Source of the DNA: Amoebophrya sp. A120
Taxonomy: Eukaryota > Sar > Dinophyceae > Syndiniales > Amoebophryaceae
Length of the DNA stretch: 64,000 nucleotides
NCBI GenBank assembly: GCA_905178155.1
Contig: CAJINV010000016.1
Span: 496,001 to 560,000, forward strand
Direction of reading: 5' to 3'
In this document: positions 1 to 11,089 of the stretch, in pieces
How positions within the stretch are numbered: the first letter of the stretch is position 1
Layout of the letters: every line of letters begins with the position of its first letter
Program-made: the position numbers and the translations under genes
Notes under the pieces: model-generated
Databases searched by the model: none
What the model was told of the DNA's origin: nothing
Seen by the model: the letters and a program-made list of their open reading frames with translations, nothing else

Positions 1-183
1 GCATGATCTAGCATCACAGATTTTTAGACGGCTTCCTAATGCCTACTCCGCATGAGAAATGCCCTCTCCCCGTAACACAAACTGGACTCCTGTTGCTGGC
101 CATGCATATACAGATTTTTTTGGAATCCAACGGCAGCATTACAAGTTGCAACCTTCCAGACCCAGAAATATTTGCAATGCATA
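1..183. mobile_element. Introner, family A (partial, left edge)
   Basis: Right end only: CTTCCAGACCCAGA then GCAATGCATA, followed by flank TCAGC (184-188). It interrupts the partial left gene after SMEML. Its other end is outside the window. Confidence 0.85.
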
Positions 184-3100
184 TCAGCATCTCCATCGAC
201 TCGTCATACGGGTTCACGGCCGTCGAGACCGCGTGCGGGCTATGAAATGCAAATATGCCTGGGTCTGGAAGGTTGGAACTTGTAGTGCTAGCTTTGCATA
301 CCCAGGAAATCTGTATTGCATAACCAACAAAAGTCGCAGCCTCTTTTGTACATGCAAAGCCGCAGCTTCTCATGCGGGTTTCCTATGAGAAAGCGTTCTG
401 AAAAGTTGTCATGCTGTGTTGCATTCGCAACTGTTGCAATCATCCACATTTTAGCATCACAAGTTTCCGCACCCAGACATATTTGCATTTGATACGGGCC
501 CGGTTGCTGCGCCCCGGGCGGTGCTTTCAACTCCAGATTCATCTGTCGCGGTACGATCCCGCGCTTATTGGTATACGCGTGCTTGATGAACTGTTTTTGC
601 GCGTGCACCATCGCCAGCCCGTTCGGCCCTTCCGGTGCGTTCGGCGGTAAGTAGACCGTGATCCCCTCCATTTCCCCGCAGTAGTGCTCGCCCTCTTTCC
701 CCGGAACTAGGAAGTACCGGTAGGGGTTTAGGACTAACCGCGGGTTCAGATTTTGGATCATCGCCTGGTGCAACTCTTCATCAAATGCAAAAATGTCTGG
801 GTCTGGAAGAATCTGAGACTTGTCATGCACAGTTTGCATGAGCCATGATGTCTGTGATGCATGCCCTAGCATCACAGGTTTATTGAGGGACTCATGATGC
901 CTATTCCGCACGACAAATGCCCTGTCCGCGTAGCAAAAATTAGATTCCTTTTGCTGCTCATGCAACACAAATTTTTTAGACATCCAAATGCAGCATCACA
1001 AGTTGCATTCTTCCAGACCCAGACACTTTTGCATTTGATATTCTTCATCCGACATCAGCGCCTCCTTCACCATGCCCTGGATCAATTTCTCGAAACTCGA
1101 CTGTTTCCTTCGCAACATATTGCGAGGAAAAATCCCCCCTCCCCATAATGGACATTTGTGATGCTGGATTTGTGTACACAAATCGACTTGTCTTGCTAGA
1201 AGGCCAAGAGACGCAGTTGCGGCCTAAATTGTAGACGGTTTGTTATGCTGTTTCCCACTTGCAGTGGCCTCCTGTGATGCTGAAGATGCAAGGTTTTCCC
1301 ACGTCAGCGAGCACTACAGTCCGTGTCCGCATCTTTTGCCTTCTAGCATGACAACATGATTTGTGGAAGCAAATCATGCTACACAAGTCGCCGTTTTAGG
1401 ATGAGGAGGGGGGATCGGGATTTTTCATTTTGATACAACACCAGCGCTCGTCGCAGAAAATCCCGAACGATGGTGATCAACTCGGAACTGGATCGGAGCT
1501 TCACCAAAGCGGTCAACGTCCGTTGTAACAGCTTCGCGTTTGGATTCGCTTCGTCGTTGGCGCAAACTTCCGATTCTATATCAAATGCAGAAGTGTCTGG
1601 GTCTGGAATAAACTTGTGATGCTAAGTGGCGTAGCATGGGGAGGCCACAAGTGCTGGCTCAGCATGACAAATTTCATCTGAGCTACTAGGTGTTGCCTAT
1701 TCTGCATGACAAACTGCGTCTCCGCATGACAGAAAAGCGCGGCTCTTGGGCAACGTGCATGACAGATTTAAGAGTCATGCCAGACAAGCATGACAAACGT
1801 GCATTCTTCCAGACCCAGACATTTTTACATTTGATATTCTAGTTGCTTCTTCAACTCCTTCTTTTTCTTCGCCGCTTCCTTCTTTTTCTCCTGCTCATCG
1901 GAGGTGGTTGTGGAAACGCCAGACGATTTCATCTTCACAGTGGATTCCGTCCCAGATTGCCCCGCGGAGGAGACGTCTTCGTCCATGTTGCACGTGAGAA
2001 AATACTGCGTGGGTTTTCCGCGGTCGAAAAAGATTGTGTCAGGGAAAAGGACCCGATGGACCATCTGGCTCATATGCATTGCAAAAGTATCGCACTCGTA
2101 GTGATCGCAGTTATGCATTACAAATGTAGTTGCTTTAAGGTAAATCCGCATTACAAATTTAATTTGTAATGCTGAGCCAGTTTGTATTGCGATTCATACG
2201 AGTACGATACTTTTGCACAGGATAGTTCATCTTTTCCACCAGCTCGTTTTTTCGGGATGCGCCGGTAGCCTGTAATGGGTCGTGTGGTTTGTGTTGCAAG
2301 ATTGGGATTGCAAGATTTTGGAACTACATTTTGAAGAAGATAAAACTCAAACCAACGTGTCAGTCATGCACATTGAGACACAGAGCGAGAATACCACCAA
2401 TCATGCAGACCAATAAATGATTTTTCACATGAGACAAAATCAAAAAATCATACGTCGTCACTTGCCCCAGCCCTGCTCGCGCCGCTTGGGTCGACAACGG
2501 TTGAGAGTTGAATATCGTACGACTGTCTCCCTCGTTCGTCTTTGTAAAGCGTGTATCAAATGCAAAAATGTCTGGGTGTGGGAGGATGGAGCTTGTCATG
2601 CTAAATCTGAATCATGTAAAAATCTGTGTTGCATGATTACCAAAAGCTGTCCACGTGTGACCTAATCGGGATGCAGTTTTTTATGCAGCAGAATAGGCAT
2701 CATAGAGAGAGAACTAATCACAGAATCCGTCATGCTATGTCCTACATAGCAGACATCATGGGTCATGGAAAACCTGCATGACAAGTCTGGCACTCTTCCA
2801 GACCCAGACATATTTGCAGTTGATAGCGTGTTGACGCCGACGATCACGGATCCCTTCATCTTCATCATCAGCCATTGCAGGTCACGGTATTTCTGTATTG
2901 CAGATAGAAACTTTGCGTAGTTGCGTCGGTTGTTTATTATGCAAGCATAGAATTCTAATTTTGCAACTTATTTGATGCTGGCATGCAAAACCCCAGTTGT
3001 GGAAGTCGAAGTTCTTATGAACGGCATCAACACGAATTAATACCCTTGCCGGCGCAACCTCCTTCTTGACGACGGTCTTGGATGATTTTGCTGGTGACCC

Positions 3101-3521
3101 GCGACCACGCTGTTAGAAATTTTGAAGACAATCGCACCAGGTTGTAGTTGTTCAAACAGGAGCATCAGAAACTGAACCGCAGTACTAGGTAGTACACTCA
3201 CGCATGACAAAGTCAAAGACAAACCTCCACTCGCATTAATTATACCGGTTCCCCCGCGGCCCCGCTCGCCTGACTGCCCGCTGCGCCGATGCTGGTTGTC
3301 GCGGGGGCACAGACCAGCGGGTCGATCAGTGAAACCCGGTTTTTGTTGACTTCCTCTAACACCGAGTCGGGAATTTGGATCCCGAGTTTCGGGGCCGTCC
3401 GGGCGAACTTCGCGCATTTCAGACAGCGACAGGTGTCCGAGTGCTGGATGTGGGTCAAGTGCTCCTGTTCGGCGTGGAACCGTCGGCGGACGAAACGCGG
3501 GGAGTCCGCGAAATACTCCAT
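1..3521 (-). CDS. Unrecognised protein, partial (3' end beyond left edge)
   Basis: I do not recognise this family. The ATG at 3521 is preceded in frame by a stop. The product starts MEYFADSPRFVRRRF and has an early Cys cluster (TCRCLKC). Exons in order: 3521-3246, 3109-2992, 2954-2826, 2548-2454, 2269-2225, 2067-1837, 1573-1436, 1112-1041, 773-495, 235-184, giving about 478 codons before the edge. Three gaps are GT–AG introns (3110-3245, a 37-nt one at 2955-2991, and 2270-2453). The rest are introners whose removal keeps the frame. Visible segments include NYAKFLSAIQKYRDLQWL, a Lys/Glu-rich stretch after residue 260, and YRYFLVPGKEGEHYCGEM near the end. No signal peptide or membrane helix is evident. 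A GC-rich island lies upstream. The last introner is cut by the window edge, so the C-terminus is unknown. The exon chain is convincing; the function is open. Confidence 0.75.
241..494. mobile_element. Introner, family A
   Basis: 254 bp between duplications CGGGC (236-240 and 495-499). Excision joins QPGP to HAVST. Its interior is inverted relative to most family A copies. Confidence 0.93.
779..1040. mobile_element. Introner, family A
   Basis: 262 bp, flanks CTCTT and TTCTT. Excision joins MSDEE to LHQAM. Left terminus CATCAAATGC differs by one base from the usual TATCAAATGC. Confidence 0.92.
1118..1435. mobile_element. Introner, family B (variant termini)
   Basis: 318 bp between CAACA copies (1113-1117, 1436-1440). 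Left end TATTGCGAGGAAAAATCCCC, right end CATTTTGATA. Excision joins RALVL to RRKQS. Confidence 0.9.
1579..1836. mobile_element. Introner, family A (diverged interior)
   Basis: 258 bp between TTCTA copies. Excision joins KKQLE to SEVCA. The interior shares the subtype of copies at 26115 and 34796 rather than the main type. Confidence 0.91.
2073..2224. mobile_element. Introner, family G
   Basis: 152 bp with termini GCAAAAGTATCGCACTCGTA and its inverse. Flanks GCTCA and GTTCA differ by one base. Excision joins VEKMN to QMVHR. Confidence 0.9.
2554..2825. mobile_element. Introner, family A
   Basis: 272 bp between GCGTG copies. Excision joins VGVNT to LYKDE. Interior in the minority orientation. 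Confidence 0.92.
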
Positions 3522-5372
3522 GATGGGGACGAGGGAGTGGTGCTAATGCGGCGGAGGGTTTTGTTCAAACGAGGCTCAGCAAAGAACGGTCGTCATTTTG
3601 GCTTGCACTTTAGTGCTGTACCAATGGGTGAATATCGGCCCGCGTTTCATGTAGTAAGCTCGCGGTACCTACGTAGCCTGAATATGGATCAGAAATGTTT
3701 ACACATAGACGCAGACGAGGACGCCCGGCGTGCCTCTCATTGTGGTTGGCTTTGCCGATAGGCATCGATCACATAAATGGACCTCGATAGCGTGATGATC
3801 ATCAGGAAAGCGACAAAGTAAACGCAGCAACACAAGCTCGCTCGGAGGTACGTACTGACACACTAGCTCAACGTCGACTCTCTGCTAAATGCACCTGGCA
3901 CTCTGCTTTTGAACAATCGATCAAGATGATTGTGTACCATGGTCGACGAGAGCGTCCGAGCCGCCCTGCGTAGAATTCATGTGTGCTCGCTCAAGAAACG
4001 ACTCACTCCTTAAAAAGCTCCCTCAAACAATTTCTCAGCAAAAGATCCAGAACAACGACGACCACACGAAGGCGAAACAACTCCGCTGCAAGCAGATTCG
4101 ACTGAAAGATCACCGCGGGCGGCTAGCTTTAGTACAACCGCGGCCGGATGGCCACGTATGAACGAATGCCGTATGAACGAATAGCGCTAGGCCATTGCCG
4201 CCGAGATGCTGCACGGCGATCACGACAACCTATCCAGCACCAGCTGCAGCGCCACGTCAAAATGCTTTCGCGCAGCGAGCATGTGGCCGAGTGCAACGCT
4301 CGGCAATCAATAACTCCCCTCGCCCACCGAAAAGGGACCGTCTACACCACCGACGGGCGGGCCACAGAGAGACAAGCGAGCTGGCCGGCGAAAGGACTAG
4401 GGCCACTCCCGGATCAAAGACAAACAAGACGAGCCCGAAGAGGGCGCCCAAACCAGCGCAAAGGCGGGCGATGAGGGCGGACCCGGCAAACAGCCCGCGG
4501 GCGGGGCGCGCGGGGGCAGCGGGCGCGGGCAAGCAGAAAAAGAAGGCCGGGGGCCGACGCGCGACAGCTTTTTGCCACTTCTCGCGAGACAGTAGTCGGC
4601 ACCCTCGTGCAGGACTGTCTCCCTCGGCCCGCCGGCCAACCGCCGCGGCGGGGCGGGCGCCTGGCGCTCTTTGTCCAGGCATGACGCGCAACGGCGCCCC
4701 GCGTTCTCGAGAACCTCCCGGGGGGGCCAGCCTTCCAATAAACCAGCGCCGCGGGCCCCCGGCGTGCGTCCGGAGCGGAGGACGCTTGGGCGGACGGGGC
4801 GGAAGGAGTTCGGCAATGGGCGCCGAAAGTAATGGGGCGCGCAGGCTAGGCGCCGGACCGCCCTGGTCAAGCGCGCGAGCTGCTCCGGATGTCCCTGGCG
4901 CAGCGTCCCGCCGAGGAAACTTCCTCGATGTACTCCTCTGCCCGGCATTCCCTTCTATGTGGGGGCGCCGGAACCAGTAAGAAGCTCGCTGCGCTTGGCA
5001 TGTGGGAACTCGGGTAGGGGCAGCACCTTCTGCCGGCGGCTGTGTTCGTCCAGCAATAAGGCGGCCACCTGGGGCAGCGCGTTCCGATGGTGGCGCAACT
5101 CTCCGGCCCAGTCACGTCCTTGCCCAACACGAACAAGCCGAAGCCGAGCGCGCAAGCTGCAGCGGCGCGCTCCGCCTGACGCCCATGATTCGGCGGGGAA
5201 AATCGCGAAGCACCTGCACGCGCTCGGTCATCACAGAAATCTTAGTGCGCGATGCGTCCTAGCGCCGCTCGGCTCCTTGAACTACAAATGCTCTTGCTCC
5301 GCTGCAAGAGACAAGAATAGGAACACAAATCACCCACACTAAACCTCCAGGCCAATTTCCAGGACGCTTTTC
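3522..5372. other. Intergenic, with GC-rich island
   Basis: No minus-strand gene is supported. From about 4190 to 5270 the sequence is strikingly GC-rich with long open frames on both strands that have Arg/Ala/Pro-biased, protein-unlike translations. 3522-4190 is of ordinary composition. Confidence 0.7.
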
Positions 5373-8300
5373 CTAGCAGCGAATACTACCACAGGTTAAT
5401 TTTGTTGCATGTGAACCTTGACGTTGAAGATCTTTAAGTCTATTCTCGTCCATCGCTTCCATCTCTCTTGGCTTTTTCAGACGCAGTCTTTCAATCAAGC
5501 TCAGTGGTTCTGCTCGAGAAGTAATTTTAGTTTCCAGACCTTTCAAAACGGCCTTGCTTTCATTTTTCTGTCCGTCTTTTCCAACTTCTCCCGGACTATA
5601 GTTCGGAGCGAATCCTGTCGGATACGACTGCGACAGAGAAACCGGCCCACCAGTCCCCGTTGCCCCACCAAGACCGCTCAACTGACTGTTCCCGTTCAAA
5701 CCGCTGTTTTGGCTGTTGGTCCCCATTTCCTGGCTGACTTCCTTGATCGTCGAGAGCTTCTGTCTCTTCAGCAATGGATCCTGTTCTACTTCATCGTCGT
5801 CCGCAGCATCTTCCGCAAACCCGGTGTCAAGATGTTCACCATCTGCTCCAGATTGTAAAAAACTACCCGAAGAATTCTTCCTCCGCTTCCCGCTGCTGCT
5901 CGTCACTTGTTTCTGTGGCGTGAAAAGACCTAGCGTGCCAACATCTTTTGACCGCGAAGATTGGGCGGAAGATAGCTGCGACGAGGATTGTTGTGACGAA
6001 TCTGATCTTGATGATGTTGTCCCTGCAGTTTGTCCCTTGTAGTTCTGCGATCGTTTGCTTTGCTTCGATTTGTCGTTGTTCTTCCTCTTCCCTCCACTGC
6101 TTGTAGTCCCCCCGTAGAACAGAAATTGCGATTTCTGGGACATTTTTCCAAACGCGATGTTCTTCTTCGAAGCTTGTTGACCGCTGGTTGTTGTACCAGT
6201 TGCGCCGGTACTAGCGCCTGCTGCTGCTCCCGGTTTCTTGTTCCTCTTCCGGGACGAAGAAGCACCAGCAGCACTGTCAACATGCTGCGAGGAAGATAAA
6301 TTCTGGCTTTTCTGGCTGGACACAGAAGTCAAAACCCGGGAGTTCAAATCGTCCCCTTCCTCGTCGCCCGAGATGGACAGATCATCCTCCTCTCCTGACA
6401 AGAAATCAGTTTCCCGAATTTCCGGCTCAGCTTCCTCTTGGTCCTGCTGCAACGCCACAAAACTACTACCCAGCTTATAATTTCCCGCAGCCTGCTCCAT
6501 GTCGACCGTGCGGACTAACACCGACCAGGAAAATTTCGCTTGGCACCTTGGGCACGCGACCGGTAATTCGGTCGGGATCAACGGTAAAACAGGTTGTGGG
6601 GGGTTTTTGTCGCTCCAAGTAGATGCCATTTTTTCCACTTTAGACGAAGAAGACGAACTGCTAGTACCACCGACCACATTAGCTGCTGTCTGTTGCTCTA
6701 CTTTCTGCTGCTCCTGAAGGAAGTGGTTCGCCAAACAGCCAACGTGGAATTGCGTTGCGCAAGAGAGACAAGAGATCAGCAACGGGGCCCGTCGTCCTGG
6801 AAGATTTTTCACCGCTGCAGATGAGGCAGAAGCGGACGAGGAACTGGCACTGCTGCTTGAACTTGTACCAGCAGCGACACTGCTTCCAAGTTCATGTCCT
6901 GGGTTGAGTGGAAGATCACCTCCGGTACTACCAGGACGAGCCGCTGCAGAAAAAAGACTTTTCTGGCACAAACTGCAACTCGTTTCTCCGGCGGCAAATT
7001 GTCTCGATTTCAGCTCTTCCACCTGCTTAAACAGGTAGTTGCAACTCTGCTCCAGGCTCTCAATGTCCCCCTTCGTAATTGCCATGTGCTGCGGGATAAT
7101 TTTCGACGTCACGGGATGTTGAATCACAGGACGACGAGCTCCTGATGTTAACCCATTTCCTATCGCTTCGTCGCCACTCAAACTACCACCGCGTAATGTG
7201 ATTTTCGCCGCGACACGAATCTATCCTGAGTAAAAACGTACCCACACCAGAGTTGTAATGCAAATCTGCATGCTGAAAATGTTTCTCATGCGGAGCTCCA
7301 TGAGAAGCATTTTCTAGTCGTGTTTTGCAATTTGCCATGCTCCAATCAGCATGGTATGCTAGATCTCTGATGCTGCTGAGCTAGCTCAAACAGCACTACA
7401 CTACGAATCCAAATTTGTCATGCAAAACAGCCAAAACTTGTGGATTTGTCTAGCCGATTCCCCATCTTGACTCTGGTGTGGGTACGTTTTTACTCAGGAT
7501 AGAATCGCGTACTTGTTCGTTTGGGTGAATACCTGAGAGCCAGCAGTTGTCATCTTCAAACTGCTTGACGATATGAAAGCAGTACAGTTTTTACTACCTT
7601 CAGTTCTGTCACCAGCATTGTTTTTGTTTTTCTTCTTGTTCATTTCCTTCAGTTGCTTCTGCCTCTCGTCCTCTTCCCGTCGCTTTGCTGCTTCGTCCCG
7701 AATATCGCTGATTTATCCAAAGGAAAAATCCCCCCTCCCCATATCGAAAAGGTATGTTTCCGAAAATTTGCGTTGCTGATTTGAGGTCACAAATCACATT
7801 TGTCTTGCAAGAAGACAAGGGCAGAAGCTTCCGCCCCGTTATGGAAGTGATTTGTCATGCTGTTGGGCCTAAAAGTGGGCCGCTTGTCGTGCTGAATAAC
7901 TAGACCCATACGCCCCTACCTATCCTGGGGATCTGGCCGCAATGCCTCTCTGCAATACAAACCTGATTTGTGTACACAAATCCAGCATCAGAAATTCCGT
8001 TTTGATATGGGGAGGGGGATTTTTCCTTTTGATATGATTTCCTTCAAATTCGCTTCAAATTTCTGCACGTCTTCGTTCAAGGTGGAGCAAGCTTGCATGT
8101 TGTAATTGATGAACTTCTATCAAATGCAAATATGTGGTCTGGGTCTGGAAGAGGACAAGTCTGTCATGCAGGTTTTCCATGATGCATGATGTCTGTGATG
8201 TATGCCCTAGCATCTCAGACTTTTTGAGCCCTTATCGATGCGCATTCCGCATGACAAATGCCCCCTCCGCGTAGCAAAAATTTGACTCCTCTTCCTGCCC

Positions 8301-9337
8301 GCGCAATACAGATTTGTTTAGCATCCAAATCCAGCATCACAAGTTGTACTCTTCCAGACCCAGACACATTTGCACTGCATAACTTCAACGCGGTTTTCTC
8401 ATCTCCCATCGTCCCTAGGTATTTGAGCGCAGCGGCCGCGACTTCCGTAACTCTCGCCTCGTTGGCCAGAAACGGATTGCCGTTCTTGGATGAAGAAGCA
8501 TTTTGGGGGTGCTTCTTGTTCGGTTTTTTACTGTGCGACTTTACAGACGCCGACGCTGCAGTCGCGGCAGCTACGGCCGGCGCTAGTTGTACTGCTCCCG
8601 TAGTTCCCGCATAATTTGTCGTGTTGGTGTCATGATCCCCCAACATGTCACTGTCATTCTCAAAAACGTGTACCCGCAGCGCCATCCGCTTGAAAGGTTC
8701 GCAGTGCAGTAAGAGTTGCGCGACCTGGAGATGCTCGGCATTTGTCAAATACATCCGCCGTCTCCGCCCCGTGGTTTTCGGTTGCAGTTTCCGCAGAATG
8801 TTCTGCAAGGAAGGCACTTGCAGTTCCAGGCTGGTGTTCATCTCAGTTGCGTTGTTGTTCTCCCGGATCCCCGCCTTGACGTTCCGGCTCAAGCTTGGGT
8901 TCTGCCAGGCCCATTCGAACTGCAAAGCCGCGACCTTGTTGGGAAACCCATACACGACAAGCACCATCTTCCAGGGTCGGCCGTCGCCCCGCTTCGTGCG
9001 GTTCGCCCCGCCCTGTTTCTCGCCATTGTGCTGGCGAAGGCGGTTTTTGGGATCGACCGTGAAGCCGACATAGGACTTATCGCAAGAAAAAGCTGCTTCA
9101 CTGTAAACTTGTGATGCAGAAAATGGATCGCAGAAGTGTGTGTCATGCTACAGATGCAAGAGACTGGATTTCTAGCTGCGTTTTCCCTTAGGAACCCCGC
9201 GTGGCAAATTTTCGCTGTCATGTAAAACAAACTTGTGATGCAAAACTTGCAAAATCCTTACAGTGAAACACTTTTTTCGTGCGATAGGACCGTTTTGGGT
9301 GGGGGATGGAGTTCAGCAGGTAGCAGCCGAAGAACAT
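5373..9337 (-). CDS. SLX1: Structure-specific endonuclease subunit SLX1 (GIY-YIG plus zinc finger)
   Basis: SLX1 is the catalytic subunit of the SLX1–SLX4 nuclease that cuts branched DNA during nuclear recombination and repair. The start ATG at 9337 gives [10 protein letters not shown], as in SLX1 proteins. After an introner follow [14 protein letters not shown] and [15 protein letters not shown], supplying the GIY-YIG tyrosines, the catalytic Arg and the metal-binding Glu. Near residue 428 begins the family's C-terminal zinc finger: [20 protein letters not shown] and [13 protein letters not shown]. Exons: 9337-9287, 9072-8382, 8112-8035, 7708-7502, 7216-5373, totalling 957 codons with the stop. 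All four interruptions are introners; I see no GT–AG intron. The protein is far longer than usual SLX1 (about 270-300 residues) because of Ser-rich linkers between nuclease and zinc finger and a long low-complexity tail. One introner splits the nuclease motif itself. Confidence 0.92.
7222..7501. mobile_element. Introner, family C
   Basis: 280 bp between GAATC copies. Near-perfect ends TATCCTGAGTAAAAACGTAC. Within SLX1, joins NKYAI to RVAAK. Confidence 0.94.
7714..8034. mobile_element. Introner, family B
   Basis: 321 bp between TGATT copies. Ends AAGGAAAAATCCCCCCTCCC and its inverse. Within SLX1, joins NLKEI to SDIRD. Confidence 0.93.
8118..8381. mobile_element. Introner, family A
   Basis: 264 bp between ACTTC copies. 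Within SLX1, joins KTALK to FINYN. Confidence 0.93.
9077..9286. mobile_element. Introner, family F
   Basis: 210 bp between GGAC copies. Ends TATCGCAAGAAAAAGCTG and its imperfect inverse. It splits the SLX1 nuclease motif, joining HPKRS to YVGFT. Confidence 0.93.
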
Positions 9338-10043
9338 TTTTTTTCATACACGAAGTGCGTTTGAAGGAGGAATTTTTTGGGAAAGCTGTTGAGTCATGTT
9401 ACTTGTGCGTTTTGGCTGGAATAACGGACTGGCTTCTGGAAAAGGTACCTCAAGGAACAGCGACTGACATACTACACAGAAAAAACTGCTTTTACTTCTA
9501 GGACATCTCCACATAGATGGTACCATCGCTCGAAAGTGCTGTAAATTCATGTTTATACAGCACAAAAAACTGACAAGAACAATGAATCGCTGTATCGACC
9601 AGGGAGCATGTTGCACTTGCTTAACCCTAAACCCATCATATTAATTATCAAAGTTCAATCTTCCTACACGGTGTTGAAGGCAAAAAAAAAAAATCATTCT
9701 TTCGCAGAAGGACAACACAACGTAAAAGTTTGCTGTATTCAATTCAAGTTTTGCAGATTCTCAGCATTTTGAAAGTTTTTGTGCTTTTAATAATTTAAAT
9801 TCATTTTTTTCTTCTTGACAGAAGGTGACAAAGCGAAACAAACGTTTTCATTTTGAAAAACTTATACATTTCCACTGTAGTACTAGTCCTACTCATTTCC
9901 AAAACAATGTATGGAGTTTACCACGAAGATGTCGATTCCTTTTCTTGTAAATCCAAAATTTCTTTCATAATGTACGATAAAACGAATCGGAATTTCACGC
10001 AGAGCTTCCAGAGGAGTTGTGCTGAAATTGACTCTGTTCTTTC
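9338..10043. other. AT-rich intergenic region
   Basis: Between the SLX1 ATG and the stop of the mucin-like gene. Contains poly-A and poly-T runs; I see no gene, introner or island. Confidence 0.6.
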
Positions 10044-10847
10044 TCACAACTCGGTGTTCCTGATCTGCTGTATTTTCCACACCCCCAAAGACACCACCGC
10101 AACCGAGGCTCCACCCCCGATGTAGAAGAGGGGCGAGGAAAAAATGTTCGCGAAAGAAGACGAGCCAGCAGTTGCAGCTCCAGTATGTTCCTCCGTGCTG
10201 GCTCCTTCTGTCGCAACAGTACTACTTGTTTGTTCCGCGGTACTACTAGTACCCGGCGGCTGATTGGTGCCATCATTGGTCGACAAAGTCGTGACAGTAG
10301 TCGAACCTTCTGTCGGAGGAACGACAAGACCAGAAGAACCAGTCGCACCAGCAGGGGATAACGTCGATTCGGAAATTTCCCTTCGCTCCACCAAGCCGTC
10401 GGTATCGTCTTCACCAAGGATCGTTGCTGTACTAGCGCTATTTGTGTTTCCTCCGTCCAAATTCACCGACCTGGCAACAATAATATTGTTTCCCGGCGAA
10501 GACGAATTTGTGGTAGAAGAAGCTCCTCCTGTAGTGCCGGTCGGGGAAGAGGTGTTATCCGCGTCTGGATCTCCTTCTTCTTCTTGATCCTGTCGACCTT
10601 GGTCATCATCTTCATCAATGCCCGCAGTTGTGGTGGTTGCTTCGGGTACTAGTTGTCCACCCGTGGTGAAATCGGCACGATTGGAAGACCGGTCCTGAAC
10701 AACCGTCGAGGTTGTCGCTGTACAGGAGTTAGTACTCATAGAAGAGCCGGTCGCCGCTGTATTTTTCTCGTCGGGTGTTGTTACATCGCAGTTGTTGGCC
10801 TCACTTCCGCCTGTTTCCACCGCGGAAAGCGTGCTCGAGATCTTCAT
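10044..10847 (-). CDS. Mucin-like Thr/Ser-rich protein with C-terminal membrane anchor
   Basis: Single exon of 267 codons, ATG at 10847, stop at 10044. Most of the protein is Thr, Ser, Gly, Asp and Glu with no recognisable domain. It ends in one hydrophobic segment (FYIGGGASVAVVSLGVW) followed by KIQQIRNTEL, which suggests a tail-anchored or type I membrane protein. There is no clear N-terminal signal peptide, so a missing upstream exon is possible. The 242-bp gap to the neighbouring gene at 11090 is short. Both proteins contain a similar phrase (ISESTL here, ISEATL there), but I found no in-frame splice joining them. No introner is present. Confidence 0.6.
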   Translation of the reverse strand: MKISSTLSAVETGGSEANNCDVTTPDEKNTAATGSSMSTNSCTATTSTVVQDRSSNRADFTTGGQLVPEATTTTAGIDEDDDQGRQDQEEEGDPDADNTSSPTGTTGGASSTTNSSSPGNNIIVARSVNLDGGNTNSASTATILGEDDTDGLVERREISESTLSPAGATGSSGLVVPPTEGSTTVTTLSTNDGTNQPPGTSSTAEQTSSTVATEGASTEEHTGAATAGSSSFANIFSSPLFYIGGGASVAVVSLGVWKIQQIRNTEL

Positions 10848-11089
10848 ATCTGAGGAATTTAGAAGTGCTTCGCCTGTTGTTTGATGTCATCGAGCATTGT
10901 TGTTGATGAATCGTGTAGATCTACTCTAGCAGTGGACACCAGTGGTCCGCGAGCGGGCAGGTATAGATTGTCACAGATTATCAAACATCGTATGCTGGGA
11001 ACGTCTTCGTGGCGCTCTTTGTTGAATCGATTCATTTATTCAGAGCTGGTGCGAAAAGCAAAAGTTAAAGCGGGAACAAAAGCATGAAG

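Noticed and set aside
4195-4980. Plus-strand frame of 261 codons
   Set aside because: It lies in a GC-rich island where frames on both strands stay open. The Arg/Ala/Pro-biased translation shows no domain, and neighbours are all on the minus strand.
9620-9636. Telomere-like CCCTAAA motif
   Set aside because: Only about one and a half units (AACCCTAAACCC); too short for an interstitial telomere array.
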